From assembly GCA_002698995.1 (NCBI GenBank), contig PAAX01000012.1, positions 183,776 through 247,775 of the forward strand: a stretch of 64,000 nt of DNA. The letters are read 5' to 3'. Numbering within the stretch: the stretch's first letter is position 1; each line of letters starts with the position of its first letter. Positions 1-9,716 of the stretch are shown piece after piece. Source of the DNA: Ignavibacteriota bacterium (GTDB lineage Bacteria; Bacteroidota; Ignavibacteria; Ignavibacteriales; Melioribacteraceae). The position numbers and the translations under genes were made by a program. The notes below the pieces were generated by a model that saw only the letters and a list, made by a program, of their open reading frames with translations, was not told the DNA's origin and did no database searches.

Positions 1-382
1 GTACGGTATTTGTTCCTTTTCCTGGATGAACCATTCCTAAAGCTGAAGCTGCTCTTCCCATATCGTCGGCTATTACCGGGAAAGGAATTTCAACGCCAAT
101 TTTTTCTTTAATCCATTCCACCCATTTAATATGAGAGAAAACTTGATCAATAGATAATCCTACTAATTCTGCGTTAAGTTTCTTAAACTCATTGTTTCTA
201 TTTGCAAAAGCAACAAATTCAGTAGTGCAGACAGGAGTAAAATCAGCTGGATGACTGAATAATACAAGCCATTTACCTTCATAATCTTTAGGAATATTTT
301 TCAAACCGTGAGTAGTCTGAACTTCAAGATCGGGCATTTTTTCACCGATCAATGGAATTCCGGCTTTAATTTCATTTGACAT
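1..382 (-). CDS. Peroxiredoxin (AhpC/Prx family), 3' end beyond window
   Basis: Thiol peroxidase that reduces hydrogen and organic peroxides in the cytoplasm. The first 127 codons read on the minus strand from the ATG at 380-382; the gene leaves the window at base 1. The peroxidatic cysteine is C52 in PVCTTEF, after the thioredoxin-fold strand [13 protein letters not shown]. The downstream segment with [21 protein letters not shown] and MVHPGKG resembles the Prx6/1-Cys-like subgroup, whose C-terminal part is not visible here, so a resolving cysteine cannot be assessed. It is divergent from the secreted-protein gene at 589, with a 206-bp shared upstream region. Family call is secure; subgroup is inferred. 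Confidence 0.93.
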   Translation of the reverse strand, partial: MSNEIKAGIPLIGEKMPDLEVQTTHGLKNIPKDYEGKWLVLFSHPADFTPVCTTEFVAFANRNNEFKKLNAELVGLSIDQVFSHIKWVEWIKEKIGVEIPFPVIADDMGRAASALGMVHPGKGTNTV

Positions 383-493
383 TTTTAGCTCCTTAATTTT
401 TATGACTAATTGAATATATGATGCTGATAAACTTCATTTCGTTTCAAAAATTAATCAATAGACCATCAATAAAAAAACAAGATGAAAATGATT

Positions 494-512
494 CTTATCC
501 TTTATTGATAAG
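494..512. promoter_or_regulatory. Small dyad between divergent genes
   Basis: CTTATC at 494-499 and GATAAG at 507-512 form a 6-bp inverted repeat with a 7-bp spacer in the divergent region shared by the peroxiredoxin and the gene at 589. A Fur/PerR-type regulator would make sense for a peroxiredoxin, but the match to a Fur or PerR box is poor and this is only a candidate operator. Confidence 0.2.
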
Positions 513-588
513 TATTCTAAAATATTTTTATTCCCATTAATAGATTGGATTATTAATTTTCTGAACAAATCATTTAAGCGGAGAAGAA

Positions 589-1467
589 ATGAAGCTGTTT
601 ATTATATATATGATTTTATCGACCTCCATTTTAGCGCAGATTGAATTGACACAAAATACTTTACAGGCAGATTCCGGTTTTAGTCATGATAAAACTTCAC
701 TTACCCAATTTTCAATGCTTTCGGGTGAATGGATAGGTGAAGCCTTCGGTGGAATTGTAGAAGAATATTGGACTAAACCATTTGGTAATTCTGTGGTCGG
801 CTTATTTAAATTAACAAGCAGCGATTCTACAGTCTTTACTGAATTTTTTCAGTTGGCACTTCATAATGAAAATTATCAACTGCGGTTAAAACATTTTTGG
901 TATGATTTAACCGGCTGGGAAGAGAAAGAAGAATTTGTAACTTTTCAGTTCATCAAAAAAGAAAACAATCGTCTTTATTTTAACGGGTTAACCTACGAAA
1001 GAAATGATGATAATAACATGACGGTCTATTTGGCAATGCATAATAAAGAAAAGAAATCGGTTAATGAAATTGTTATCAAATTAAAGAGAAAAGGAATGGA
1101 ATTAAATGAAGAATTATTAAATGCAGATAAAGCATTCGCAAAATTATCATTGGAAAGTGGAGCAGCCGAAGCTTTCAGAGTTTATCTTTCTGAAGATGCA
1201 AAGCAATTTCCAAACAAGAGGGACATAATTTCGGGCAATCAAAATATTTACGAAGCAATGAAACCCAATAATGATTCACATACTTTGGAATGGTTTCCAC
1301 AAGAAGCAGAAGTTTCATCAAGCGGTGATTTTGGATACAGCTGGGGATTTTATAAATCATACTCAAAGTCAAATCCTAGCATAATTAATGAAGGAAAATA
1401 TGTAAATGTATGGAAAAAGATAAATGGTGAATGGAAAGTTATAATTGATATAGGAAATCCTAGTTAA
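589..1467 (+). CDS. Secreted two-domain protein: DUF6265-like + SnoaL/DUF4440-like
   Basis: Function unknown. Residues 1-17 are a signal peptide ending SILAQ, so export is expected. Residues about 40-165 start with LSGEWIGEAFGG and continue through EEYWTKP and FFQLAL, resembling the DUF6265 beta-barrel-like domain. Residues about 175-292 start LNADKAFAKLSLESGAAEAF and end with EGKYVNVWKKINGEWKV, a typical DUF4440/NTF2-like fold ending. Such NTF2-like domains often bind small ligands, but no catalytic residues can be assigned. The start follows a GGAGA ribosome-binding site. It appears monocistronic, with 150 bp to the next gene. Confidence 0.75.
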   Translation: MKLFIIYMILSTSILAQIELTQNTLQADSGFSHDKTSLTQFSMLSGEWIGEAFGGIVEEYWTKPFGNSVVGLFKLTSSDSTVFTEFFQLALHNENYQLRLKHFWYDLTGWEEKEEFVTFQFIKKENNRLYFNGLTYERNDDNNMTVYLAMHNKEKKSVNEIVIKLKRKGMELNEELLNADKAFAKLSLESGAAEAFRVYLSEDAKQFPNKRDIISGNQNIYEAMKPNNDSHTLEWFPQEAEVSSSGDFGYSWGFYKSYSKSNPSIINEGKYVNVWKKINGEWKVIIDIGNPS

Positions 1468-1617
1468 AATCCGGATTGTTAAATAAATCACAATGTCCGA
1501 TTTGGAGTCGGAATGATTTCAATTTGAATTTCTTTTTAAATAAAAATGGTTTATAATTAGAAATGAATTTTATACGAAATAGTAAAATTGAGTTTTGTAT
1601 AAAAGAAAAAACAAAAA

Positions 1618-1905
1618 ATGAAAAAGTTATTTAACATATCGTTCATAATTATTTTATTGAGTTTTGCATCGGCCCAAATGGAAAGCAATAACGAATTGCA
1701 GTCTGTTTCTAAAGATGTAATATCAATAACTAATTTGGAGGAAACCGAAACGCAAAATGGTGTAAACAAAGACGGACAATATTATTTAATGTCCAGAACA
1801 AATGTAATGTTAAACATTGCAAAATCAACAACTCATAAATTTACAACCCCTACGGAAATAAAATTGTCAGTCAGTAAAATGGCTGAAACAATCTTCTCAG
1901 TATAG
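1618..1905 (+). CDS. Small secreted protein of unknown function
   Basis: A 95-residue product with a clear signal peptide (MKKLFNISFIIILLSFASAQ). The mature part is polar, with no cysteine and no recognised motif. The AT-rich leader has no strong Shine-Dalgarno sequence, which is common in this lineage. It lies 39 bp before the RlpA-like gene in the same direction and may be co-transcribed with it. The coding call rests mainly on the signal peptide and position. Confidence 0.6.
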   Translation: MKKLFNISFIIILLSFASAQMESNNELQSVSKDVISITNLEETETQNGVNKDGQYYLMSRTNVMLNIAKSTTHKFTTPTEIKLSVSKMAETIFSV

Positions 1906-1944
1906 TTTATAACTCAATTCCTTTTTATTCCTTATTTAATTGTT

Positions 1945-2430
1945 ATGTTAAACAAATTAGAGGTATTATTGAAGAAAGTAAGTATAATAGCATTGTTTTT
2001 ATTATTTGTGATGACAGTAGGCTTTTTCGATTTCAAAGATTCGGTAGCTGTTAATTTGGATATGCCTATTGATGAAACATACTTAGACGAAATAGTAGAA
2101 AATAAAATTGATATTAATTTCGATGAATTGGGAACCATGAAAGCTTCGTGGTATGGTCCTAAATTTCACGGAAAAAATACGGCAAATGGTGAAGTTTACG
2201 ATCAATATTCTTTTACTGCGGCTCATAAAAAATTACCATTTGGAACAATGCTTAAAGTTACAAACCCGGAAAACGGAAAATTTGTTGTTGTTAGAATTAA
2301 CGACAGAGGTCCGTACATAAAGGGAAGACAACTCGATTTATCCAAAAGAGCTGCCTTAGCTCTTGGTATGATGGATGAAGGAGTTATTAAAGTGAATGTT
2401 GAAAAGGTGGTTTTACCAACTTACTTATAA
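1945..2430 (+). CDS. rlpA: RlpA-like septal ring lytic transglycosylase (DPBB domain)
   Basis: RlpA-type double-psi beta-barrel proteins act in the periplasm and, where tested, cleave glycan strands lacking stem peptides during septation. Residues about 10-33 form an N-terminal membrane anchor or uncleaved signal. The barrel occupies about residues 70-160, with the family signatures [37 protein letters not shown] and [12 protein letters not shown]. At 161 residues it is the short form without the SPOR domain of the E. coli protein. A terminator-like hairpin follows at 2459-2492. Family is secure; lytic activity is inferred. Confidence 0.88.
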   Translation: MLNKLEVLLKKVSIIALFLLFVMTVGFFDFKDSVAVNLDMPIDETYLDEIVENKIDINFDELGTMKASWYGPKFHGKNTANGEVYDQYSFTAAHKKLPFGTMLKVTNPENGKFVVVRINDRGPYIKGRQLDLSKRAALALGMMDEGVIKVNVEKVVLPTYL

Positions 2431-2458
2431 AATATTGATTGAGTATTGACAATACTTA

Positions 2459-2492
2459 AAGCCGGAAGCTATTTTTAGTTTCCGGCTTTTTT
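2459..2492 (+). terminator. Intrinsic terminator after rlpA-like gene
   Basis: AAAGCCGGAA at about 2459-2468 pairs with TTCCGGCTTT across a short loop and runs into a T tract. It separates the RlpA-like gene from the kinase operon downstream. Confidence 0.85.
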
Positions 2493-2567
2493 ATTGTTTG
2501 TATTGCGGTTTTAAGTATTATTAACCATAAATTTGTATCTTAAAACAAAAAGAGAATTTCTTCATTA

Positions 2568-5500
2568 ATGAACTCTAGAAAAATCCTTTATTATAAAATT
2601 ACAGCCGTCCTGCTTATAATTCTCCTTTTTACTTCATGTGGAAAAGAAATTCAAAACAATCAACTGCTCGAAGAAGAAAATACTGGAGTTTGGTATATCC
2701 AATCCGAGGTTGATTTGGGTTCTAGAATTACGATGAAAAATGCCGACTTCGGTTTTGCAATTTCAAGAGGAAGAGGAGAAGATGTTAAAGGAAAAGCCTA
2801 TACTTTTAATGAAGGAAAATGGGAAGAATTCGTTTCTTTTAACTATTCGGATTTCCCCTTAGTTGCCGAATATAAAGAAGGAATTTATTGGTATCTAATT
2901 CATGAAGTTCATTACAACAATTATAAACCGCGCTTATATCAATTCAATTCTATAAATAATGAAATTACCGAAATTCCTCTTCCTATAATTAAGTGGGATG
3001 AAAAAGATTATGCGATGTGGAAAGATTTGCAGATTATGGAAGACGGTACTGCTTGGCTTGTCGGTCAACAAGGACATATAGCATTCTTCAACGGTTCTGT
3101 TTGGGAGGAATATGAAAGTCCCGTTAAAAAGTATGAACCGGAAAAATTATGGGCTGGTGATCTTAATTCCATTTTTATGATTGATAATAATAATGGCTGG
3201 GCAGTCGGCAGAAACGGAATAATTCTAAATTATAAAGATGGTATTTGGTCAATCTATCAAGAGGGAATTGAAGTAGAATATTTTGATGTCTTAATGATTG
3301 ATAACGAAGGCTGGATTGTAGGTTCCAATTCAAAAATTCTAAAATATGAAAACGGTAAATGGATTGATGCATCAATAAAAAGCAGAGCTGCTTTAAAATC
3401 AATAGCGGCATTAAATAAAAATGATGTTTGGGTATGTGGAGAAAGATCAACACTTCTTCACTATGACGGTAAAAATTGGAAACAAGTTAAAGATGTTCAG
3501 ATATTTGAAGATGGATTTAATGATATATCAGTAATTCTTGATGAAAATAATAATAAGCAGATCTGGATTATGGGATCGAATGCAATTTATTCAATTTCGC
3601 AGTCATTCGGATTTTCTTTCACGCAGATTACAAGTCAAGTTGGTTTGAGAAGAGAAGGCACAATTGCAATTCCCATTGAATTGAATAACGATGATTTTAC
3701 AGACCTAATAATAATGATGGAAGATACATCTCCACTATTTTATGAAAATTTAGGAAATGGTGATTTTAGAGAAATAGCTTTATCCTCAACCGGAATTGAG
3801 AATCCAATGATTGCAAACACCGCTTCTGTTGGTGATATAAACAATGACGGACATGATGATTTAATTCTTATTTCGATGGAAGGAGATTTCTCTATTTATA
3901 TAGGAAAGGGGGGAATTTCATTCAAAGATATTACGGAATATTCGGAAATTGAAATTAATCTTGCTAATGGAAACGCAGATTCTCAAGCAAAATTTGTTGA
4001 TCTGAATAATGATGGAAACCTTGATTTGTATCTCTCGTTTGGTAATGATAATGATTTGATTTTTCAAAATGACGGAACAGGCAAATTCACAAACGTTTAT
4101 GAGAGCTCGGGAATTAATAAAGTACTTAATAGAAGAGGTTTTGGAGTAGTATTTACAGACCTCAACAACGATAATTTGATAGATCTGTTTATGGGATATA
4201 GATTTCCGCTTGGAGAAAGTTTTTATGACGTGTATATAAATAAAGGAAATTTCAAATTTGATAAATTAGAAATAGATCACAAACTTCCGGAAGTCAAATT
4301 TCCAATCAGTGCCGTTTCAATTGATTATAACAATGACGGCAACAATGATATTTTTGTAATGACTAATACAAATCTCGATTTTATTCTGGAAAATGACGGA
4401 AGAGGAAACTTTAAATATTTAGATAAAGAAATTGGTTTTAGTCAAGCTGTTTTCCACCCTGAACCAGTAAACGGTGTAGTTGCAGCATGTGATATTAATA
4501 ATGACGGTTTTACCGATCTATTCTTAGGTTCGCAATTATTTATTAATAACAATGGATTTTTTGAAAATATTACTCCTCACATTGGATTAAATTTTATTGG
4601 CAATCCAACTTTTATGGATTTTGATAATGACTTGGATTATGATCTTTTTATTGGAAGCTCAAGATTCTCTTTAGGTGACGGAAACAGATTCGGACTTTTC
4701 AGAAATAACCTTGTAAATAAAAATGCTGTTGGGCTAACTATTTACGCAGACAAATCAAATCGTTCTGCAATCGGTTCTTCTATAAAATTAAAAAATGAAA
4801 ATGGAGTTTCCTTTAATAAACAGTTGGGAGTTGGACTAAATCCACTTGATGGCGGATATACAAGAAGAATAATTCTTTATAACAATTCTGAGTATAATTC
4901 TGAAATTGAGGTAAGATATCCCTCTGGTAAAATTATAAACAAAAATTTGTATGGAAGTGAAAATAACATAACAATTTACGAATCTAATCTGCTTGATAGG
5001 TTTTCAACTCTGAGTTATAAATCGATAGAAAGAACAATAAAACTTTTTAATCCGTTAACGGACTTGTTAAAACTCTTTTTCTTTTTAACTTTCTTTTCGG
5101 TTGTATATTTTTATTCAAAAAAAACAAAAGCATCAAAAGTTACCAACACATGGTATTTCCCGTTGGCGTCATTTCTAATTTTTATTCTACTTTATCATTT
5201 TTCTATTAACACTACATTTTTATTTGAGCTTGCTGCAACAGTTTTAATTCCGGCAATAATTGTATTTGGATTTATTTATGCTGTAAATAATCACATAGAA
5301 AAGAAAGAGAGTAAATTCATTTCGCACTATAAAATTTTAGAGATTTTAGGAGTAGGCGGAATGGGAAAAGTTTTTAAAGCGTTAGATACTCAGACAAAAA
5401 ATATTGTAGCGATAAAAATTATAAATCCTGAACTAACTAAAGATGAAGAGAATAAAAAAAGATTGAGCAGTGAAGGGAGACTTTTATCATCTATAAGTCA

Positions 5501-6113
5501 TCCTCAAATTGTAAAAGTATTTGAAATATCTGAAACTGAAAAGCATACTTTTATTGCAATGGAATATTTGGACGGAGGAACGCTTTACGATGTGATTCAA
5601 AACGAATATCCCTTGCCGCTAAACAGATTTAAAGAAATTGTATTTCAAATTTGTGATGGACTCCACTTTATTCATTCAAAAGAAATTATTCATAGGGATT
5701 TGAAATCGCAAAATATTATGTTTGATGGAGATAAAAATTTGCGGATTATGGATTTCGGTTTATCAAAATCTCCTTTGGTTTCTACAATGACTTCATTAGG
5801 AACAGTAGTTGGTACTTTAGGCTATGTTGCACCTGAGCAGGTTACCGGTATTGAAGTTGACAGCAGAACCGATATTTTTTCTTTGGGAGTTATAATGTAT
5901 CAAATGATTACAAAAGAACTTCCTTTTAATGGTGAAAATGAGATTGCATTAATCCATTCAATTTTTAATACACAGCCTAAATCTCCATCAGAACTAAATG
6001 GAAATTCATTAAAAGAGTTAGACGCAATTATTCTCAAAGCTCTTGCAAAAGAGCCTGGCGATAGATATAATAATGTTATTGAATTAAAAACGGAATTAAA
6101 CAGAATTAATTAA
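2568..6113 (+). CDS. Transmembrane receptor Ser/Thr kinase with propeller/FG-GAP/ASPIC ectodomain
   Basis: A 1181-residue one-piece receptor. A lipoprotein-type signal with candidate lipid cysteine C24 (FTSCGKE) is followed by a beta-propeller-like region with repeated WLVG/WAVG/WIVG/WVCG blades at about residues 150-300. FG-GAP/VCBS repeats follow at about 360-720 ([30 protein letters not shown]) and then an ASPIC/UnbV-like domain near 735-800. Three hydrophobic helices at about 833-850, 861-880 and 884-906 place the ectodomain outside and the C-terminus inside. Residues about 919-1181 are a Hanks-type kinase: glycine loop [11 protein letters not shown] lysine K950, catalytic HRD at 1042-1044, DFG at 1062-1064 and an APE-equivalent APEQ. 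All catalytic residues are present. The stop overlaps the start of the sigma-54 activator gene, so the two are translationally coupled and probably one pathway. Ligand unknown. Confidence 0.88.
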   Translation: MNSRKILYYKITAVLLIILLFTSCGKEIQNNQLLEEENTGVWYIQSEVDLGSRITMKNADFGFAISRGRGEDVKGKAYTFNEGKWEEFVSFNYSDFPLVAEYKEGIYWYLIHEVHYNNYKPRLYQFNSINNEITEIPLPIIKWDEKDYAMWKDLQIMEDGTAWLVGQQGHIAFFNGSVWEEYESPVKKYEPEKLWAGDLNSIFMIDNNNGWAVGRNGIILNYKDGIWSIYQEGIEVEYFDVLMIDNEGWIVGSNSKILKYENGKWIDASIKSRAALKSIAALNKNDVWVCGERSTLLHYDGKNWKQVKDVQIFEDGFNDISVILDENNNKQIWIMGSNAIYSISQSFGFSFTQITSQVGLRREGTIAIPIELNNDDFTDLIIMMEDTSPLFYENLGNGDFREIALSSTGIENPMIANTASVGDINNDGHDDLILISMEGDFSIYIGKGGISFKDITEYSEIEINLANGNADSQAKFVDLNNDGNLDLYLSFGNDNDLIFQNDGTGKFTNVYESSGINKVLNRRGFGVVFTDLNNDNLIDLFMGYRFPLGESFYDVYINKGNFKFDKLEIDHKLPEVKFPISAVSIDYNNDGNNDIFVMTNTNLDFILENDGRGNFKYLDKEIGFSQAVFHPEPVNGVVAACDINNDGFTDLFLGSQLFINNNGFFENITPHIGLNFIGNPTFMDFDNDLDYDLFIGSSRFSLGDGNRFGLFRNNLVNKNAVGLTIYADKSNRSAIGSSIKLKNENGVSFNKQLGVGLNPLDGGYTRRIILYNNSEYNSEIEVRYPSGKIINKNLYGSENNITIYESNLLDRFSTLSYKSIERTIKLFNPLTDLLKLFFFLTFFSVVYFYSKKTKASKVTNTWYFPLASFLIFILLYHFSINTTFLFELAATVLIPAIIVFGFIYAVNNHIEKKESKFISHYKILEILGVGGMGKVFKALDTQTKNIVAIKIINPELTKDEENKKRLSSEGRLLSSISHPQIVKVFEISETEKHTFIAMEYLDGGTLYDVIQNEYPLPLNRFKEIVFQICDGLHFIHSKEIIHRDLKSQNIMFDGDKNLRIMDFGLSKSPLVSTMTSLGTVVGTLGYVAPEQVTGIEVDSRTDIFSLGVIMYQMITKELPFNGENEIALIHSIFNTQPKSPSELNGNSLKELDAIILKALAKEPGDRYNNVIELKTELNRIN

Positions 6114-7846
6114 TGAATACATCAGAACAAAGACAATCGCTAAATAAAAAGCTGAATGAGTTTATAAGCAAATCCTCTTCAGAGTTTATGGAACTCTCGA
6201 AAGAATTAAAACCTTTGCCTCAAGCAGAAACCTCATTAAAAAGTATTGATAAAATTTTTAAACAATTACTTGAGTTTAACAGAGGCTTCAGCAAAGATAT
6301 AAATGAACTTTTAGAAGAGGTTCAAAAAATAGAATCCCTTTTAAGTGTTGTTAGAGATGAAAAACGAAAACTTGAAATTTTGTATTCATCGGGAATTCTA
6401 TTCTTTTCGGAAACAGAAATGAAGCAGTTAATGGAGAAAGCTATTGATGTTGTTGTTACTGAATTAAAAGCTGACGAAGGATTTATAGTTTTTGTAAATG
6501 AAAAAGGTGAAATAGATACGATTGTTACAAAAAATATGGAGTACGAAGAGTCACATTCGGCAAAAGAATTAAGTACTTCTGTAATTCGGAATACAATTGA
6601 AGCTTTAAAACCTGTTCAAATAAATGATATAAAACATGAAGAACAATTCTCGGCAAAATCTAGTGTGATAAGTTTGGATTTAACAGCAGCTTTATGTGTT
6701 CCGTTAATTTCCAATTCAAAAGTAATAGGCGCAGTTTATTTAGATAGAAGAAAAGTTGACAATCCTTTTACTCAAAATGATTTGAAGTTTCTTATTTCAT
6801 TTGCTAAACAGATAGTAAAGGGGATGGAAGTTTCATTAGAAATATCATCACTTGAAGAAAAAATTACTTCTGAAGCAGTTATAAAATTCAAAGAACTGAG
6901 ACAAGAATTCGATTTCGAAAACATTATCGGTTCAAGCAAAAAATTATATGAAACCTTAAAACTCACATCCAAAGTGGCTGCCACCGATGTATCGGTTTTA
7001 ATTTTAGGGGAAAACGGAACCGGAAAAGATTTGCTTGCAAGAGCAATTCACAATAACAGTAAAAGGAAAGAAGGACCATTTGTTGCGATAAACTGCGGTG
7101 CAATTCCATCTGATTTACTGGAATCGGAATTGTTTGGTTATGAATCGGGTGCCTTTACAGGCGCAACTAAAAGTAAACCAGGCAAGCTTGAAGCTGCAGA
7201 CGGCGGTACGGTTTTTTTTGATGAAATTGGTGAGCTTAGTTTAAATCTTCAAGCTAAATTGTTGAGAATAATTCAGACCAAAGAAATTGAAAGACTGGGG
7301 GGAGTTGGTACAAAAAAAATTGATGTAAGATTTATAGCCGCAACTAATAAAGACCTAACTCAAATGATAACCGATAAACTATTTAGAGAAGATCTTTATT
7401 ACCGATTAAAAGTTATTGAAGTTAAAATGCCTTCATTAAAGGAAAGAAAAGAAGATATTGAAGAACTTGCTGAATTTTTCCTTCAAAAACATTCATCTCA
7501 AAACAGTCTGCTTACTCTTTCAAATGAAGCTCTTGAAATTATTGAGGACTATGACTGGCCTGGAAATATTAGAGAATTAGAAAACGTAATTCAAAGATGT
7601 ATTGTTCTTTCTAAAGGGAGTATAATTGAAGCTTCAGATTTACCGCCGGAAATTATCGAACAGAATGAATCGGAGCCAAGAATCAAAACAGGTAAAACCT
7701 TGTTGGATGCAGAAACAGATTTTAGAAGAATGTACATTATAAAAACATTGAGACTAGCAAAAACCAAATCCGAAGCTGCAGAATTATTGGGTATTAACCG
7801 AACCCACTTCTATAAAATGTTATCTCAGCTTGGAATTAAATATTAG
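6113..7846 (+). CDS. Sigma-54-dependent activator: coiled coil, GAF, AAA+, Fis HTH
   Basis: A bacterial enhancer-binding protein that would use ATP hydrolysis to open sigma-54 promoters. The N-terminal 80 residues are helical, a GAF sensor domain occupies about 85-240, and the AAA+ domain about 270-500 has Walker A GENGTGKD near 299, the sigma-54-contact loop GAFTGA at 346-351, Walker [12 protein letters not shown] and the arginine-finger region [10 protein letters not shown] Fis-type helix-turn-helix ends the protein ([19 protein letters not shown]). There is no receiver domain, so control by phospho-Asp is not expected. The ATG overlaps the stop of the receptor kinase gene, suggesting control by that kinase, possibly by phosphorylating the N-terminal part. 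Targets may include the -24/-12 elements at 8041 and 23467. Confidence 0.93.
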   Translation: MNTSEQRQSLNKKLNEFISKSSSEFMELSKELKPLPQAETSLKSIDKIFKQLLEFNRGFSKDINELLEEVQKIESLLSVVRDEKRKLEILYSSGILFFSETEMKQLMEKAIDVVVTELKADEGFIVFVNEKGEIDTIVTKNMEYEESHSAKELSTSVIRNTIEALKPVQINDIKHEEQFSAKSSVISLDLTAALCVPLISNSKVIGAVYLDRRKVDNPFTQNDLKFLISFAKQIVKGMEVSLEISSLEEKITSEAVIKFKELRQEFDFENIIGSSKKLYETLKLTSKVAATDVSVLILGENGTGKDLLARAIHNNSKRKEGPFVAINCGAIPSDLLESELFGYESGAFTGATKSKPGKLEAADGGTVFFDEIGELSLNLQAKLLRIIQTKEIERLGGVGTKKIDVRFIAATNKDLTQMITDKLFREDLYYRLKVIEVKMPSLKERKEDIEELAEFFLQKHSSQNSLLTLSNEALEIIEDYDWPGNIRELENVIQRCIVLSKGSIIEASDLPPEIIEQNESEPRIKTGKTLLDAETDFRRMYIIKTLRLAKTKSEAAELLGINRTHFYKMLSQLGIKY

Positions 7847-8040
7847 TTCAATAAAAAAATTTGCATTATTGTAAGCAAATATATAGTTTGGTAGTGCTTT
7901 AAGAGAGAGGGCAATCATAAAAAGCAAGTCAAAAATATGTGTTGTTAAACTGAGACACAAAACACAATCTAATTGTCGTTTGAATGCGACACCAATTTTA
8001 AAAACAAGAAATTAATTAAAAAAAAGTGAAGAAATACTAA
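7847..8040. promoter_or_regulatory. Possible upstream activator region before sigma-54 promoter
   Basis: No gene is seen here. The stretch holds several imperfect dyads: TTTGC/GCAAA at about 7860-7879, TGTGTT/AACACA at about 7938-7966, and TGTCG/CGACA with an 8-bp spacer near 7976-7993. It lies directly upstream of the -24/-12 element, where enhancer-binding proteins usually bind. Which dyad, if any, is the real site cannot be told from one sequence. Confidence 0.3.
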
Positions 8041-8056
8041 TGGCATGCTAGTTGTC
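8041..8056 (+). promoter_or_regulatory. Sigma-54 (-24/-12) promoter
   Basis: TGGCATGCTAGTTGTC matches the sigma-54 consensus TGGCACG-N4-TTGCW at all core positions except T for C in the -12 GC. The GG and GT are separated by the required 10 bases. Transcription would start near 8066, upstream of the ATG at 8093. It sits 195 bp after an activator of the sigma-54 class, and rpoN itself is at 35235-36716. Confidence 0.7.
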
Positions 8057-8092
8057 TATCATTGTCAAGAGGGCTCAATATGGAAGAGGAAA

Positions 8093-8323
8093 ATGAATGA
8101 TCACATATTGATTATTGACAATGATAAAAGTGAATTAAGAAAACTAAGACAAATTTTATCACGTGAAGGTTACAGCATAATGACTGCAACTAATATTGAA
8201 ACTGCGGAAAGTATTTGTAAGAATCTCCCAATTAAATATGTACTTGGGGAAAAAGAGTTTTTTAATTTCACAAAAGACAAACAAAGCACAAAAATAAATC
8301 TTAACGATAAGGAGGTATTGTGA
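8093..8323 (+). CDS. Truncated, degenerate response-regulator receiver domain
   Basis: A 76-residue product resembling only the first half of a CheY-like receiver: HILIIDNDKSELRKLRQIL followed by SREGYSIMTATN. The strand that should carry the phosphorylated aspartate reads IKYVLGEKEF, so the acceptor is missing, and the fold ends after about three beta strands. The ATG at 8093 has an AAGAGGA ribosome-binding site; the in-frame ATG at 8045 lies inside the sigma-54 promoter and is unlikely to be used. The stop overlaps the GTG of the next gene. It may be a relic, a small protein-interaction module, or a translated leader that couples translation to the lipoprotein gene. Confidence 0.6.
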   Translation: MNDHILIIDNDKSELRKLRQILSREGYSIMTATNIETAESICKNLPIKYVLGEKEFFNFTKDKQSTKINLNDKEVL

Positions 8324-9093
8324 ATAAATTTCTTAAAACATTTTTGGTAGTAATAGTAATTTCTCTTCTTGCAATTGGTTGTAAAGAAGAAGACAATCCA
8401 ACCGATCCGGGAAACGGAGATAACAACGCTAATACAAATCCTACAGGTCAACCTATACCTGAATTCGGAGATCCTGACGGCAATGGATTAATGGCAACAA
8501 TTGGATATTCTTTTGCAACTATGCCCGGCTTACCCTCTGTAGATTTAAACATGGCGTTTGCTACTTTTGGCGATGGTGTTGATGCCGGACAAGTTGAAGT
8601 TAATGGAAATGAATTAGGGAAGACAACTAGCGAAGGATCCACATTTTACATGGCTCCGGATTTTATGAATAATCCGACTGCAACATTGAGCGGTGTAAAT
8701 TTTAATGGATCACAACATAGCTGGATAGTAAGTGGTGGAAACGGAATTCCTGCAATGTCCGGATCTACTGTTAGTCCAAGTCAATTCAATATAACAGCTC
8801 CTGCTAATAATGCAACTGTTTCTAAAGCAAGCGGAATTGCAGTTAACTGGACCGGTTCAAGTAATGCTAGGGTTTTAATTGTACTAGCTTCACAATCGGG
8901 TTCTGGTTATTATATTTCAAGTGAATTAAATGATTCAGGAAGTTATACAATTCCGGCATCAGAATTAGGGTCTGTTAGCGGACAATCGTTATTACAAGTG
9001 GTAAAGTATCATTATGCGGATGTTAGTGCGAGTGGCAAGAATTATTATATTATTGCAGAAATTGTAAAAAGCAACACAATAACAGTTCAATAA
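8320..9093 (+). CDS. Lipoprotein of unknown function
   Basis: A 257-residue lipoprotein. The signal peptide ends at a lipobox (LLAIGC, C21), followed by an acidic, Asn/Gly-rich linker. The mature protein is rich in Ser, Gly, Asn and Thr with beta-strand character; the last third (about 155-257) resembles a fibronectin- or Ig-like sandwich. No enzymatic motif is seen. The GTG start has a strong AAGGAGG site seven bases upstream and overlaps the stop of the receiver-like gene. It is likely second in an operon driven by the sigma-54 element at 8041. Confidence 0.75.
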   Translation: MNKFLKTFLVVIVISLLAIGCKEEDNPTDPGNGDNNANTNPTGQPIPEFGDPDGNGLMATIGYSFATMPGLPSVDLNMAFATFGDGVDAGQVEVNGNELGKTTSEGSTFYMAPDFMNNPTATLSGVNFNGSQHSWIVSGGNGIPAMSGSTVSPSQFNITAPANNATVSKASGIAVNWTGSSNARVLIVLASQSGSGYYISSELNDSGSYTIPASELGSVSGQSLLQVVKYHYADVSASGKNYYIIAEIVKSNTITVQ

Positions 9094-9118
9094 TTAATCA
9101 TTAAAGGAGAGTTCTACA

Positions 9119-9651
9119 ATGAAAAACAGTTATTTATTATTCTTGGTTTGGTTTTATTAGTAGCCTTTACAAATGTAAATGCTCAAAGTAAATTTACATT
9201 AAACGTTGGTCCAGAATTAGCACTACCAATGGGTTCATTTGGTGACGTTGCTGGTTTCGGTTTTGGCGGTTCTGTTGGCGGCGAATTAGGTTTAGCTGAA
9301 AATATAAAAGGTTTTGCAACAGTTGGTTATTTAATGTTTGGCGAAAAAGATGTTGCTGGTCTTGGAAAATGGTCATATTCTGCTATTCCAATATTAGTTG
9401 GTGCTAAATATTACTTAGGTAAAGGTGGATTTTATACAATGGCTGAAACTGGTTTCCATTTATGGACAGTTGAATCTACAGTTACTTTCTTCGGTGTTTC
9501 TACTACTGTTGATGCCAGCTCAACTGAATTTACATACGGTGTTGGTGCCGGTTATGAATTTGGTGCATTTGATGTAAATGCAAAATATATCGGTGCTGGA
9601 AGCGGTATTTCTTACATAGGCGTTAGAGTAGCTTATAATTTTGCGTTATAA
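9119..9651 (+). CDS. Outer-membrane beta-barrel protein with frameshift in its signal peptide
   Basis: The readable frame (TTG at 9148 to the stop at 9651) encodes a signal-peptide end LVAFTNVNAQ and then an 8-strand-like barrel with Gly/aromatic alternation (FGDVAGFGFGGSVGG, TYGVGAGYEFGAFDVNAKY) and a terminal strand VRVAYNFAL. The true start is almost certainly the ATG at 9119, seven bases after AAAGGAGAG, but that frame stops after 13 codons. Restoring one A in the five-A run at 9122-9126 gives an ideal signal peptide, MKKQLFIILGLVLLVAFTNV. The window therefore has a one-base deletion there, either real or a sequencing error. Likely the third gene of the sigma-54 operon. Confidence 0.8.
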
Positions 9652-9684
9652 TAATAACGCCATACGCATAACATACTCCCTAAT

Positions 9685-9716
9685 AAAAGCGGCTTGCAAG
9701 AGCCGCTTTTTATTTT
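9685..9716. terminator. Bidirectional intrinsic terminator
   Basis: AAAAGCGGCT at 9685-9694 pairs perfectly with AGCCGCTTTT at 9701-9710 around a 6-base loop, with T-rich flanks on both strands. It lies between the convergent barrel-protein and glycerate kinase genes and can serve both. Confidence 0.88.

Noticed and set aside
8045..8092. Upstream ATG extending the receiver-like gene by 16 codons
   Set aside because: This ATG lies inside the -24/-12 promoter, before the predicted transcription start; the ATG at 8093 has a proper ribosome-binding site.
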